From the NCBI RefSeq assembly GCF_020091405.1, contig NZ_CP081903.1, forward strand, positions 4,588,501 to 4,652,500: a stretch of 64,000 nt of DNA, given 5' to 3'. A program made the translations under genes and the position numbers. The stretch is from Bacteroides cellulosilyticus (GTDB taxonomy: Bacteria > Bacteroidota > Bacteroidia > Bacteroidales > Bacteroidaceae). Positions 34,740 to 43,558 of the stretch are shown one piece after another (within the stretch, counting starts at the first letter, position 1; the number at the start of each line of letters is the position of its first letter). The notes under the pieces were generated by a model, which saw only the letters and a list, made by a program, of their open reading frames with translations, made no database searches and was not told the DNA's origin.

Positions 34740-35873
34740 ATGAATCAAACAGTGGACAAACAGTACTGCCAAAGTTGCGGGATGCCCCTCCGTTTTGATG
34801 TGGAAGAGTATTTAGGTACCAATGCCGATCACTCCTGCAGTGATGAGTATTGTTACTATTGTCTGAAAGATGGGAACTATACAGTGGATATCTCTATGAA
34901 TGAAATGGTGGATATCTGGGTGAAATACACAGATAAGTACAATTGGTATTCGGGAACCGACTATACTCCACAAGAATTAAGAACCTTATTGAATAAGCGC
35001 CTTCCCACCCTGAAACGCTGGCGACAGAAAGAGATGACGCAACATGTTCACTATGAAGCTGTCAATGGGGTTCGGACTTATATTGATCAAAATCTCTTTC
35101 ATGAACTCGATCCTGAACAGTTGGCTGAAATGGTTCACCTTTCATTCTTCCATTTCCGAAAGGTTTTCAGGAATGTTACCGGTGAGAATATCGGTACATA
35201 TATCCAACGTTTACGGCTGGAATATATTGCCCATCTGCTTATCGCTACCGGACAGAGTATTGAAGAGATAGGTATGCAGACTAATTATCAGACAAAGTTT
35301 AGTCTGGCAAAGGCTTTTAAGAAGCATTTCGGCATTTCAATGTCAGCTTATCGCGAAAAGTATAAATCTGTCAATGCGAAACAAGAACCGGATAGTATGC
35401 CCGAGGCTAAAATTAAACGTATCAATACTTTGAAAGCCGTTTGCATAGAAGTAGGTGATACTTTTCGTGATAAATATGCTTACACTACAATCTGGAAGCA
35501 ATTACTGCATTATAAAGCAGTTCATTTGCAGAATGGTCCCGGTAATCGTTTTGTGAGTATAAGTCAGGATAATCCTTGGGTTACACCGATGGAACAACGG
35601 CGGTTCTATATCGGGGTTCTGGTTGAAGGGAGTGTCAAGTCCGAAGGGAAATTATTACTTCAGGAAATTCCCGGAGGGATGTACGCTGTTTTCAGGTATA
35701 AAGGCAGTTATTCTGATTTACCTGAATTTTATAAGACGATCTATAATCAATGGTTTCCTTACAGTATGTATCATCAGAAACGTCCGTTGACGTTTGAGGT
35801 GTATCTTAATGCACCGGATGAAACACCGGTTGAGGGATTGCTGACGGAGATTTATATTCCTATTGATAAATAA
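34740..35873 (+). CDS. Zinc-ribbon / AraC HTH / GyrI-like fusion regulator
   Basis: This is a 377-residue three-part protein. An N-terminal zinc-ribbon domain has Cys10, Cys13, Cys33, Cys38 and Cys41 ('YCQSCGMPL', 'CSDEYCYYCLKDG'). A central AraC-type double helix-turn-helix spans about 95-205 ('LAEMVHLSFFHFRKVFRNVTGENIGTYI'). A C-terminal GyrI-like small-molecule-binding domain spans about 220-377. GyrI/Rob-type domains often sense hydrophobic compounds. The next genes are an Fpg/Nei homologue and a free GyrI-like protein, suggesting a stress or xenobiotic response unit; that is inferred. Confidence 0.85.
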   Translation: MNQTVDKQYCQSCGMPLRFDVEEYLGTNADHSCSDEYCYYCLKDGNYTVDISMNEMVDIWVKYTDKYNWYSGTDYTPQELRTLLNKRLPTLKRWRQKEMTQHVHYEAVNGVRTYIDQNLFHELDPEQLAEMVHLSFFHFRKVFRNVTGENIGTYIQRLRLEYIAHLLIATGQSIEEIGMQTNYQTKFSLAKAFKKHFGISMSAYREKYKSVNAKQEPDSMPEAKIKRINTLKAVCIEVGDTFRDKYAYTTIWKQLLHYKAVHLQNGPGNRFVSISQDNPWVTPMEQRRFYIGVLVEGSVKSEGKLLLQEIPGGMYAVFRYKGSYSDLPEFYKTIYNQWFPYSMYHQKRPLTFEVYLNAPDETPVEGLLTEIYIPIDK

Positions 35874-35890
35874 CTAAATGATATAAGAGT

Positions 35891-36727
35891 ATGTTAGAAT
35901 TGCCAGAAGTACTTACACTGAGTAAGCAAGCCAATGATGTTTTAAGTGGTAAAACGATTACGCAAGTGTTCAATGCTACCAAGCCTCATAAGTTCACGTT
36001 CTATAGTGGCGATCCACTGGAGTATGGGAAGTTACTCGTCGGAAAAACGATTCTGTCGTCTAAGGGATATGGAATGTTTGTTGATTTTTACCTGTCGGGC
36101 AATGTGATAATGAATATCGGTGATGGGGTGAGCGTACGTTACTATAATCCGGGTGATAAAGTTCCTGCCAATTACCAATTGCTGCTGACTTTTGAAGATG
36201 AATCGTTTCTTGTATTCACGGTTGCTATGTATGGTTTTATCAGTGTCTATCCCGATGGCGTTATCGATAATAAATATTATACGATAAGTCGTGAAAGTAT
36301 TTCTCCGTTGAGTGATGCTTATACGGAAGCGGAATTTGAGAAATTATTTGCTTCAGCCAAAAGGACATTGACGGCTAAAGCTCTGCTGGCTACCGAACAA
36401 CGTATTCCGGGTGTAGGCAATGGGGTAATGCAGGATATTCTATTCAATGCCGGGATTCACCCGAAACAGAAAGTGCTTGATTTGTCGGATGGACAGAAAG
36501 GGGTACTTTTTAAATCTCTGAAGGATACCTTAATGGCTATGACTTCCGGAAGAGGTCGTGATACCCAGACGGATCTTTATGGAAATGAGGGAGGGTATAA
36601 AACGATTCTTTCTTCCAAAACATGGAAGAATCCCTGTCCGCGCTGTGGCAGTGTGATTGTGAAAGAAGCCTATCTTGGAGGGTCGGTTTACTATTGTCCT
36701 GAGTGTCAGAAAATAAGGAAAATATAA
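35891..36727 (+). CDS. Fpg/Nei family DNA glycosylase homologue lacking N-terminal proline
   Basis: This 278-residue protein has the Fpg/Nei layout: N-terminal beta-sandwich, helix-two-turn-helix ('QRIPGVGNGVMQDILFNAGIHP', about 170-192) and C-terminal zinc finger ('CPRCGS' and 'YYCPECQ', about 249-272). Classical enzymes begin M-P-E and use Pro2 as nucleophile; here the start is M-L-E-L-P-E, so Glu3 is kept but Pro2 is replaced by Leu. The protein may therefore be non-catalytic, use another nucleophile, or act as a lyase by a different route. It lies 17 bases after the three-domain regulator. Confidence 0.8.
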   Translation: MLELPEVLTLSKQANDVLSGKTITQVFNATKPHKFTFYSGDPLEYGKLLVGKTILSSKGYGMFVDFYLSGNVIMNIGDGVSVRYYNPGDKVPANYQLLLTFEDESFLVFTVAMYGFISVYPDGVIDNKYYTISRESISPLSDAYTEAEFEKLFASAKRTLTAKALLATEQRIPGVGNGVMQDILFNAGIHPKQKVLDLSDGQKGVLFKSLKDTLMAMTSGRGRDTQTDLYGNEGGYKTILSSKTWKNPCPRCGSVIVKEAYLGGSVYYCPECQKIRKI

Positions 36728-36747
36728 TAACAACTTAAATTATAGTT

Positions 36748-37218
36748 ATGGCGAAAGTAACAGACATTATGCTCCTGCAACAGCCGGAGCAGACGGCCAT
36801 TATTGTGGAAAAATGTGCCGACATGAATTCTTTGGGGCAGTATATTGGAGAAGGTTTCATGCGAATAGGAACTTATCTGAAAGAAATGAATGAACTGCCT
36901 TCGGATATACCATTTGTGGAGTATTCGGCTTATGAAGAGATGACAACTGATAAGATCCAAATGGTTATCGGATTTTATACGGCAAATCCGCTTCCGGATA
37001 AAGGTGATATGCGAAGCATTATTATTCCGTCAAGAAAAGTAGTAGTTTGTTTGCATAAGGGTTCGTATGATGAATTGGCAAACCTCTATAATGAAATGGC
37101 GGCGTGGATAAAGATAAAAGGATATGAACCGACAGGGACGAGTGTGGAGCATTATTATACCGGACCGGAGGTGCCTGAAAAGGAACATGTCACAAGGGTA
37201 GTGATGCCATTAAAGTAG
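36748..37218 (+). CDS. GyrI-like small-molecule-binding protein
   Basis: This 156-residue single-domain GyrI-like protein contains 'DIPFVEYSAYEEMTTDKIQMVIGFYTANPLPD' and ends 'GTSVEHYYTGPEVPEKEHVTRVVMPLK'. GyrI-like folds bind hydrophobic ligands or inhibit DNA gyrase, depending on the clade. It follows the Fpg/Nei homologue by 20 bases and shares its domain type with the C-terminus of the regulator two genes upstream. The three genes therefore look like one response unit. Confidence 0.82.
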   Translation: MAKVTDIMLLQQPEQTAIIVEKCADMNSLGQYIGEGFMRIGTYLKEMNELPSDIPFVEYSAYEEMTTDKIQMVIGFYTANPLPDKGDMRSIIIPSRKVVVCLHKGSYDELANLYNEMAAWIKIKGYEPTGTSVEHYYTGPEVPEKEHVTRVVMPLK

Positions 37219-37236
37219 GTTTTGTGCTTGGTCTAC

Positions 37237-37269
37237 AGCTGCTTAGAGAAAAGCGGCTTTCTTTTTTTC
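37237..37269 (+). terminator. Intrinsic terminator after the GyrI-like gene
   Basis: AGCTGCTT (37237-37244) and AAGCGGCT (37251-37258) pair with one G-U around a six-base loop, followed by TTCTTTTTTTCT. Confidence 0.75.
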
Positions 37270-37278
37270 TCCTGATAA

Positions 37279-37309
37279 TTTGCAGGAATAAAAAGTCTGC
37301 CTATCTTTG
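37279..37309 (+). promoter_or_regulatory. Consensus promoter with a 158-base leader before the methyltransferase
   Basis: TTTG (37279-37282), 19 bases, then TATCTTTG (37302-37309): both boxes match perfectly. The ATG is at 37468, leaving an unusually long leader. The leader can form an AACTC/GAGTT plus TGCA/TGCA stem at about 37400-37426. Confidence 0.6.
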
Positions 37310-37467
37310 TGGCGATATAAAAAAATGTTGGATGTTTAAAGTTAAGAAGGATTCGGTAAGTAAATAACTGTGGGCATTATGCTCTCGGTTATCCTTTAGT
37401 TCAACTCGTGCATATTCTTGCAGGAGTTATTTTTATACCTATATATTAACAATAAAATTTAAACATC

Positions 37468-38241
37468 ATGAGTAACGAAAATAAATCTATTCACGAATTC
37501 GATTTTAGTTTAATCTGCGAATACTTTTCAAGTGTAGAACGTCAGGGACCGGGAAGTGCTGAAACGACAATCAAGGCTCTTAGCTTTGTTGAGGGGCTTA
37601 CGGATAAATCTCTGATTGCTGATCTGGGTTGTGGCACAGGTGGCCAAACGATTACGCTGGCGCAACATACTCCGGGGCAAATCACAGGCATTGATTTGTT
37701 TCCTGATTTTATCAACCAATTCAATAGTAATGCCGAGCACTTTAACCTTCAGGATAGAGTGAAAGGTATTATTGGATCAATGGATGAACTCCCGTTCCGG
37801 AATGAAGAATTAGATCTTATCTGGTCGGAAGGAGCCATCTATAATATTGGTTTTGAATACGGGTTGAATCTATGGCGTTCGTTTTTGAAGAAAGGCGGTT
37901 ATATTGCCGTATCAGAGGTATCATGGTTCACTGACGAACGTCCGGCTGAGATCAATGATTTCTGGATGGATGCTTATCCTGAAATAAATACGATTCCCAA
38001 TAAGCTGGCACAGATGCAGAAGGCCGGATATATCCCTGTAGCCTGTTTCTGTATACCGGAAAATTGCTGGATCGAGCATTTCTATATGCCGCAGGTTGAA
38101 GCCCAAGAAAACTTTCTACGAAAATATGCGGGTAATCAGGCGGCTGAAGAACTGATTGCCAATCAGCGCCATGAGCAACAATTATACTATAAGTATAAAG
38201 ACTTTTATGGTTATGTATTCTATATCGGAAAGAAAATCTAA
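37468..38241 (+). CDS. Class I SAM-dependent methyltransferase
   Basis: This 257-residue methyltransferase has motif I '[17 protein letters not shown]' (about 49-65), the acidic post-motif '[10 protein letters not shown]' and '[19 protein letters not shown]' as motif IV region. The fold is the UbiE/Methyltransf_25 type. The substrate is not identifiable; the tail '[27 protein letters not shown]' is typical of a Bacteroides clade of small-molecule methyltransferases. It is a single gene with its own promoter and terminator. Confidence 0.87.
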   Translation: MSNENKSIHEFDFSLICEYFSSVERQGPGSAETTIKALSFVEGLTDKSLIADLGCGTGGQTITLAQHTPGQITGIDLFPDFINQFNSNAEHFNLQDRVKGIIGSMDELPFRNEELDLIWSEGAIYNIGFEYGLNLWRSFLKKGGYIAVSEVSWFTDERPAEINDFWMDAYPEINTIPNKLAQMQKAGYIPVACFCIPENCWIEHFYMPQVEAQENFLRKYAGNQAAEELIANQRHEQQLYYKYKDFYGYVFYIGKKI

Positions 38242-38250
38242 ATGAAGAAA

Positions 38251-38293
38251 AGGCCGTATCAGAATGGATGATAATCCTTTGTTGATACGGCCT
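38251..38293. terminator. Stem-loop between convergent genes
   Basis: Arms 38251-38261 and 38283-38293 pair perfectly over 11 bases. CTTTTAT follows on the plus strand and TTTTCTTC on the minus strand, so it probably serves both genes. Confidence 0.8.
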
Positions 38294-38296
38294 CTT

Positions 38297-38920
38297 TTAT
38301 GGGTTGTAAAACTCTAATTCATCCACTGCTTTCCATCCAAAGATACCGTTTTTCATTGTAACATGCAATATACATCCCATGGCTACTTGTGCATTTATGG
38401 GGACATGGAAGTAAAGGCAGTCGTCAGGATTATCCTGGTCGACAGCTTTCAGAATTCTGCATTCAGGCAATATGGTCCGATAACGAGCCAATTTATTGGG
38501 CTTTAGAAAACGGACTTCTGTTACCCTGTATTCTTTGCGTACGGGAGTCTTACTTGCTAACCAACGATTCATATTCAGTAACAGATTGATACCCATACCG
38601 TGAAAAAGCATCCCTATGACAATGCCACAGGCGATGGTCTTCAGGTAATATCCGACTTTTGTGTATTTATCTGCCAGTAGTATGCCAATAACAATGACAA
38701 AAATGGCGGTGAAAAGCATCACGAATGCCATGAGTGGGCGATAACTGATACCCCGAAATGCTGTTTGCTGGAGCAATACAGTACTGGGAGTGGCCAGATA
38801 ACCCACTCCGACAAGTATTGCCAGGATCACAATTACTATCAGCCAGACATATATAGATTGCCTGCGCTCTTTCTTTTTTTCCCGGATTTGTCCGGTGGTT
38901 GTTATTCTTCGATATCTCAT
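38297..38920 (-). CDS. Hypothetical membrane protein with three helices
   Basis: This is a 207-residue protein, not recognised. It has a basic N-terminus (MRYRRITTTGQIREKKKERR) and hydrophobic helices at about 24-44, 66-84 and 92-115. The C-terminal globular part has 'EYRVTEVRFLKP' and 'YFHVPINAQVAMGCILHVTMKNGIFGWKAVDEL'. The positive-inside pattern suggests the N-terminus is cytoplasmic. It is convergent with the methyltransferase. No function can be proposed. Confidence 0.65.
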   Translation of the reverse strand: MRYRRITTTGQIREKKKERRQSIYVWLIVIVILAILVGVGYLATPSTVLLQQTAFRGISYRPLMAFVMLFTAIFVIVIGILLADKYTKVGYYLKTIACGIVIGMLFHGMGINLLLNMNRWLASKTPVRKEYRVTEVRFLKPNKLARYRTILPECRILKAVDQDNPDDCLYFHVPINAQVAMGCILHVTMKNGIFGWKAVDELEFYNP

Positions 38921-39043
38921 TCTGTTGACGAAGGTACGCTTTTATATCTTCATATAGCCTATCTCCTTTAAAATTCTATTCAAGCTTCTTCTGAGAAAAG
39001 AAATAAAAGGCTTTGTTTATAATAAACTTAAAGAGATTTTGTA

Positions 39044-39051
39044 TATCTTTG
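39044..39051 (+). promoter_or_regulatory. -7 box TATCTTTG of the DUF4377-like gene
   Basis: This is a full TAnnTTTG match 33 bases before the ATG at 39085. A TTTG lies 28 bases upstream (39012-39015), farther than usual. Confidence 0.4.
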
Positions 39052-39084
39052 CATAATTAAAAAACTAGACTTAAAGAAAACATT

Positions 39085-39867
39085 ATGAAGACAAAACGCT
39101 TATTAGGATTATTGCTATTAATCCAGTCAATCACTGGCTTTGTTGCTTGTAGTGATGATGAACCACAAGATAAAGTAAAAACTGTAAAAATGCTTATTTC
39201 TGACAAAACAGGTACTTATCAGCCTTGGGGAAGTGATTCTCCCATCGATTGTATGCTGGTGAAAGAAGAAAGTGAAAGCGACTACAAAACGCTGGATTTT
39301 CAAGGAATTACTGATTTCGTTTACGAAAAAGGCTATGAGTATGCTTTATGGGTTGAGAAAAGAACCTTGGTTGATCCTCCTGCGGATGGGAGTAGCATTG
39401 TCTACAAATTGATAGATGTAATATCGAAGGCAAAAGTAGAGTATGAATACACTATAAAAGTAGATGGCCCTAATCCTTTTATTCTGTCTCCCGAAGGTGG
39501 TGAATATGAAATACCTTTTACCTGTAAAGCAAAGAAATTTGCAGAGGGTAGCCTGGTTGAAGATAGGTATATTTCTTTAAAAGGGTTGAGATATAATATG
39601 GGTACCAATTACGGAGGACTGACAAGAGTCGTAAAAGATAGCGATAAGGTTGGGTTTTATAAATTTGTAATAGAAGGTATTCCGCGCTTTAATATGAAAG
39701 CGGCTCCTGTATGGTATTGTGGTATTTACACTCCGGATGCAGATTTACTTTTCGGACCTGAGCCTGAGCCTATTTATAAGCAACTATTTGAACAACCGCA
39801 AACAGAGGGTGAGGATTATTTTATGTATTCGGTAGTCTTTATGTCTACAGGCACATTTGCTGAATAA
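39085..39867 (+). CDS. DUF4377-like lipoprotein
   Basis: This is a 260-residue lipoprotein with lipobox VACS (Cys22). The central stretch 'FQGITDFVYEKGYEYALWVEKRTLVDPPADGSSIVYKLIDVISK' (about 72-115) matches DUF4377, a small beta domain found beside META/HslJ-like domains in envelope-stress proteins. The C-terminal half is a beta-rich region with no recognised family. It is a single gene; the role is unknown. Confidence 0.7.
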   Translation: MKTKRLLGLLLLIQSITGFVACSDDEPQDKVKTVKMLISDKTGTYQPWGSDSPIDCMLVKEESESDYKTLDFQGITDFVYEKGYEYALWVEKRTLVDPPADGSSIVYKLIDVISKAKVEYEYTIKVDGPNPFILSPEGGEYEIPFTCKAKKFAEGSLVEDRYISLKGLRYNMGTNYGGLTRVVKDSDKVGFYKFVIEGIPRFNMKAAPVWYCGIYTPDADLLFGPEPEPIYKQLFEQPQTEGEDYFMYSVVFMSTGTFAE

Positions 39868-39972
39868 ACTCTAAAATAATATTTGAAATACAAAGAAAAA
39901 GAATCTGAAAGAGGTGGATACATCAAGGTTTGGAATGTAATTGCTATTAGACGGAATCATCCGGTATTGAAC

Positions 39973-40006
39973 AAAAAACTCTGAAATCATCCGATTTCAG
40001 AGTTTT
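39973..40006 (-). terminator. Intrinsic terminator of tRNA-Asp
   Basis: A perfect 14-bp stem (39975-39988 with 39993-40006) with loop ATCC lies four bases beyond the tRNA 3' end. On the minus strand the stem's T-rich arm continues into TTTTTTG. Confidence 0.85.
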
Positions 40007-40009
40007 AAG

Positions 40010-40083
40010 CGGTGCGTACGGGACTCGAACCCGTGACCCCATGCGTGACAGGCATGTATTCTAACCAACTGAACTAACGCACC
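40010..40083 (-). tRNA. tRNA-Asp (GTC)
   Basis: On the minus strand a 74-nt cloverleaf starts GGTGCGT, pairs with ACGCACC near its end and has discriminator G. The anticodon loop is CTGTCAC with anticodon GTC, the T loop GTTCGAGTC. The CCA tail is not encoded. The transcript stands alone between its promoter (TACCTTTG, 40134-40127) and a strong terminator. The rest of the 39868-40422 gap holds no other gene. Confidence 0.96.
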
Positions 40084-40126
40084 ATAATTTCATTTCTTTA
40101 ATTGCTTTCTCTCTCGATTGCGGTTG

Positions 40127-40134
40127 CAAAGGTA
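40127..40134 (-). promoter_or_regulatory. -7 box TACCTTTG of tRNA-Asp
   Basis: Read on the minus strand, 40134 to 40127 fully matches TAnnTTTG, 43 bases upstream of the mature tRNA 5' end. Confidence 0.5.
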
Positions 40135-40337
40135 GGCATTTCTTTGAAACCTGCAATAGCTACGATGAAATTTTTTTGCTTGATTTTATCACTTTTCCTT
40201 TTATATCCTCATTTTGAGAACATTGGAATATGAAAAAAAATAAGTTCTTGCAGAGCTTTTTGTGAAAGGGGATTGGGATAGTTTTGTAATGAAAACGAAG
40301 CTTTCTGTTGCTTGATTTAAACTTCTTGCTCGAAAAC

Positions 40338-40368
40338 TTCGTTATTTTACAATAAATCGTTATTTTTG
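40338..40368 (+). promoter_or_regulatory. Promoter of the purU-his-lysC run
   Basis: TTCG (40338-40341, 3 of 4 to TTTG) and TATTTTTG (40361-40368, full match) are 19 bases apart. The purU ATG is 54 bases downstream. Confidence 0.55.
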
Positions 40369-40422
40369 CAAACTCAAATCGAGAAAATTGTAATTTGAAA
40401 ACGATAAAAACGATAATTTAGG

Positions 40423-41280
40423 ATGATGAAAACGGCCAAACTGTTACTTCACTGTCCCGACAAACCGGGAATTCTGGCAGAAGTGACAGACTTTATAACG
40501 GTAAACAAGGGAAATATTATCTATCTGGACCAATATGTCGATCATGTGGAGAATATCTTTTTCATGCGTATCGAATGGGAATTGAAGAACTTCCTGATAC
40601 CGCAAGAGAAAATTGAAGATTATTTTGCTACGCTGTACGCACAGAAATATGAAATGTTTTTCCGTCTCTATTTCTCGGATGCGAAACCACGCATGGCGAT
40701 ATTTGTGTCTAAGATGTCGCATTGCCTGTTCGATTTGCTGGCACGCTATACGGCAGGAGAGTGGAACGTCGAGATTCCTCTTATTATAAGCAACCATCCC
40801 GACCTGCAACATGTAGCCGAACGTTTCGGAATACCTTTCTATCTGTTCCCTATTACAAAGGAGACAAAAGAAGAACAGGAGAAAAAAGAAATGGAATTGC
40901 TGGCAAAACATAAGGTGAACTTTATTGTACTGGCGCGTTATATGCAGGTGATTTCAGAGCGGATGATTGATGCCTATCCCAATCGGATTATCAATATTCA
41001 TCACTCTTTCCTTCCTGCATTTGTGGGAGCAAAACCCTATCATGCAGCATTTGAACGTGGTGTGAAGATCATTGGTGCTACCAGTCATTATGTAACAACA
41101 GAATTGGATGCAGGACCGATCATTGAACAAGATGTGGTTCGTATCACTCATAAAGATACTGTAGAAGATCTTGTAAATAAGGGGAAAGACCTGGAAAAGA
41201 TTGTTCTCTCACGTGCCGTGCAGAAGCATATTGAGCGCAAGGTACTGGCATATAAGAATAAAACAGTGATATTTAGTTAA
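40423..41280 (+). CDS. purU: Formyltetrahydrofolate deformylase
   Basis: This 285-residue enzyme hydrolyses 10-formyl-tetrahydrofolate to formate and tetrahydrofolate, balancing one-carbon pools. Residues 1-85 are an ACT domain ('LLLHCPDKPGILAEVTDFI'). The rest is a formyl-transferase fold with the catalytic 'NIHHSFLPAFVGAKPYHAAFERGVKIIGATSHYVT' region containing the conserved Asn/His, and Asp further on in 'LDAGPIIEQD'. The length is normal. It begins a co-directional run with the histidine genes, the next start lying only nine bases beyond its stop. Confidence 0.95.
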   Translation: MMKTAKLLLHCPDKPGILAEVTDFITVNKGNIIYLDQYVDHVENIFFMRIEWELKNFLIPQEKIEDYFATLYAQKYEMFFRLYFSDAKPRMAIFVSKMSHCLFDLLARYTAGEWNVEIPLIISNHPDLQHVAERFGIPFYLFPITKETKEEQEKKEMELLAKHKVNFIVLARYMQVISERMIDAYPNRIINIHHSFLPAFVGAKPYHAAFERGVKIIGATSHYVTTELDAGPIIEQDVVRITHKDTVEDLVNKGKDLEKIVLSRAVQKHIERKVLAYKNKTVIFS

Positions 41281-41289
41281 GGTATATTC

Positions 41290-41883
41290 ATGAAAGTAGC
41301 GATTATCAAATATAATGCGGGTAATATTTATTCGGTGGATTATGCACTGAAGCGTTTGGGCGTGGAGGCTGTGGTAACGGCGGATAAAAATGAATTGCGT
41401 GCGGCGGACAAAGTGATCTTTCCAGGTGTGGGCGAGGCGGAAACAACCATGAAGTTTCTGCGTGCCAGTGGTATGGATGCATTGATTAAGGAACTTAGAC
41501 AACCTCTTTTAGGGATATGTCTGGGTATGCAAGTGATGTGTCGCCATTCTGAAGAAGGAGGAGATGTGGATTGTCTGGGGATTTTTGATACGGAAGTGAA
41601 GCGTTTCGTTCCACAGAAGCATGAGGATAAAGTGCCTCACATGGGTTGGAATACGCTTACTGAGACGAACAGTGGCTTATTCAAAGGTTTTACAAAAGAA
41701 GAGTTTGTCTATTTTGTGCATAGCTTCTACATTCCGGTCAATGAATATACAGCTGCTGTGACGGATTATATACAACCGTTTAGCGCTGCCTTGCATAAGG
41801 ATAATTATTACGCTACCCAATTCCATCCGGAGAAGAGTGGGGGTGTGGGAGAACGTATCCTGCGCAATTTTTTAGAATTATAA
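41290..41883 (+). CDS. hisH: Imidazole glycerol phosphate synthase glutaminase subunit
   Basis: This is a 197-residue class I glutamine amidotransferase. The nucleophile Cys is in 'LLGICLGMQVMC' (about 79), and the His/Glu pair is in 'ATQFHPEKSGGVG' (about 178-180). It supplies ammonia to HisF for making imidazole glycerol phosphate and AICAR in histidine synthesis. HisF is encoded two genes downstream with hisA between. All catalytic residues are present. Confidence 0.96.
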   Translation: MKVAIIKYNAGNIYSVDYALKRLGVEAVVTADKNELRAADKVIFPGVGEAETTMKFLRASGMDALIKELRQPLLGICLGMQVMCRHSEEGGDVDCLGIFDTEVKRFVPQKHEDKVPHMGWNTLTETNSGLFKGFTKEEFVYFVHSFYIPVNEYTAAVTDYIQPFSAALHKDNYYATQFHPEKSGGVGERILRNFLEL

Positions 41884-41899
41884 TTAAGTAGATGAATAT

Positions 41900-42631
41900 A
41901 TGATAGAGCTTATTCCTGCAATAGATATTATCGACGGAAAGTGTGTACGCCTTTCACAAGGCGACTATGCTAGTAAGAAGGTGTATAACGAAAATCCGGT
42001 AGAAGTGGCCAAAGAGATGGAGGCGCACGGTATTCGCCGGCTTCATGTGGTAGACTTGGACGGAGCGGCTTCTCATCATGTAGTCAATTATAATGTTTTG
42101 AATAGAATCACCTCACAGACTTCCCTGATAGTTGATTTCGGTGGTGGTGTGAAAAGTGATGAAGACTTGAAGATAGCTTTTGAGAATGGGGCGCAGATGG
42201 TTACAGGCGGCAGTATTGCGGTGAAAAATCCTGAGTTGTTCTGCCATTGGCTGGAAGTTTACGGCAGTGAGAAGATAATTCTTGGTGCGGATGTGAAAGA
42301 CCGGAAGATAGCTGTGAATGGCTGGAAGGATGAAAGTGCTTGTGAATTGTTCCCTTTCCTGAAAGAATATGTAGAGAAAGGCATTCAGAAAGTAATTTGC
42401 ACGGATATTAGTTGTGACGGTATGTTGCAGGGGCCTTCTATTAAACTGTATAAGGAAATGCTGGAAGAACATCCCGACCTTTACCTGATAGCAAGTGGCG
42501 GTGTCAGCAGTATGGAAGATATACGTGCATTGGAGACGGCTGGGGTACCGGCTGTTATTTTTGGTAAGGCTCTGTATGAAGGGCGTATTACTTTGAAGGA
42601 AATTGAAAGATTTATGATTTCTGATTTATGA
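41900..42631 (+). CDS. hisA: ProFAR isomerase
   Basis: This 243-residue (beta/alpha)8 barrel isomerises ProFAR to PRFAR in histidine synthesis. The first catalytic Asp is in 'IPAIDIIDGKCVRLSQGDY' and the second in 'VICTDISCDGMLQGPS'. Phosphate-binding loops such as 'IVDFGGGVKSDEDL' and 'IASGGVSSMEDI' are visible. The length is normal, and it lies 16 bases after hisH in the operon. Confidence 0.96.
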   Translation: MIELIPAIDIIDGKCVRLSQGDYASKKVYNENPVEVAKEMEAHGIRRLHVVDLDGAASHHVVNYNVLNRITSQTSLIVDFGGGVKSDEDLKIAFENGAQMVTGGSIAVKNPELFCHWLEVYGSEKIILGADVKDRKIAVNGWKDESACELFPFLKEYVEKGIQKVICTDISCDGMLQGPSIKLYKEMLEEHPDLYLIASGGVSSMEDIRALETAGVPAVIFGKALYEGRITLKEIERFMISDL

Positions 42632-42715
42632 TTTATGGAGGCGGATATATGCGGTTTCTAAGTCTTCATTCATAAGTCATAAGTCATAGATCATAAATTA
42701 TAAATCATAAATCAT
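42617..42715. repeat. AT-rich repeat with inverted arms between hisA and hisF
   Basis: TGATTTATGATTTATG (42618-42633) is mirrored by CATAAATCATAAATCA near 42700-42715, with TCATAAGTCATAAGTCAT units between. The arms could form a stem. Similar short AT repeats occur before hisIE (about 43525) and the ftsE-like gene (about 44166). Confidence 0.55.
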
Positions 42716-42720
42716 TAAAG

Positions 42721-43479
42721 GTGTTAGCGAAAAGAATTATCCCCTGTCTCGATATCAAAGACGGACAAACAGTGAAAGGAACCAATTTCGTCAATTTGCG
42801 TCAAGCGGGCGATCCGGTGGAACTGGCACGTGCGTATAGTGAGCAAGGTGCTGATGAATTGGTTTTTCTGGATATAACAGCCAGTTTCGAAGGTCGCAAG
42901 ACATTTGCAGAGTTGGTGAAGCGCATTGCTGCCAATATTAGTATTCCGTTTACGGTAGGTGGCGGTATCAACGAATTGAGTGATGTAGACCGTCTGCTGA
43001 ATGCCGGTGCAGATAAGATTTCTATCAATTCTTCTGCAATTCGCCGTCCCGAACTGATTGATGAAATAGCTAAGAACTTCGGTTCGCAGGTATGTGTGTT
43101 GGCGGTAGATGCCAAACAAACTGAAAAAGGCTGGTGGTGCTATCTGAATGGAGGCCGCGTAGAAACAGATAAAGAACTGTTTACCTGGACCAAAGAAGCT
43201 CAGGAGCGTGGTGCCGGAGAAATACTTTTCACCAGCATGAATCATGATGGCGTAAAGACCGGATACGCTAATGAAGCGCTTGCTGAAATGTCTGATAACC
43301 TCTCTATTCCGGTGATTGCATCGGGCGGAGCAGGAGCAAAAGAGCATTTTCGTGATGTGTTTTTGCAAGGAAAAGCAGATGCGGCGTTGGCAGCCAGCGT
43401 TTTTCATTTCGGAGAAATTAAAATTCCCGATTTAAAATCGTATCTTTGCGCCCAGGGAATCTCGATGCGAACGGTGTAA
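42721..43479 (+). CDS. hisF: Imidazole glycerol phosphate synthase cyclase subunit
   Basis: This 252-residue barrel partner of HisH begins '[22 protein letters not shown]', holding the first catalytic Asp; the second Asp is in '[15 protein letters not shown]'. It starts with GTG at 42721, the only start that keeps the conserved N-terminus. Channel and phosphate motifs '[13 protein letters not shown]' and '[11 protein letters not shown]' are present. The 90-base gap from hisA holds an AT-rich repeat. Confidence 0.96.
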   Translation: MLAKRIIPCLDIKDGQTVKGTNFVNLRQAGDPVELARAYSEQGADELVFLDITASFEGRKTFAELVKRIAANISIPFTVGGGINELSDVDRLLNAGADKISINSSAIRRPELIDEIAKNFGSQVCVLAVDAKQTEKGWWCYLNGGRVETDKELFTWTKEAQERGAGEILFTSMNHDGVKTGYANEALAEMSDNLSIPVIASGGAGAKEHFRDVFLQGKADAALAASVFHFGEIKIPDLKSYLCAQGISMRTV

Positions 43480-43558
43480 GGGGATGATAAAATGGTAAGA
43501 TGATAGGATGCTTATACCGCATTATAATTCGTAAATTGTAATTCGTAATTATATAAAA

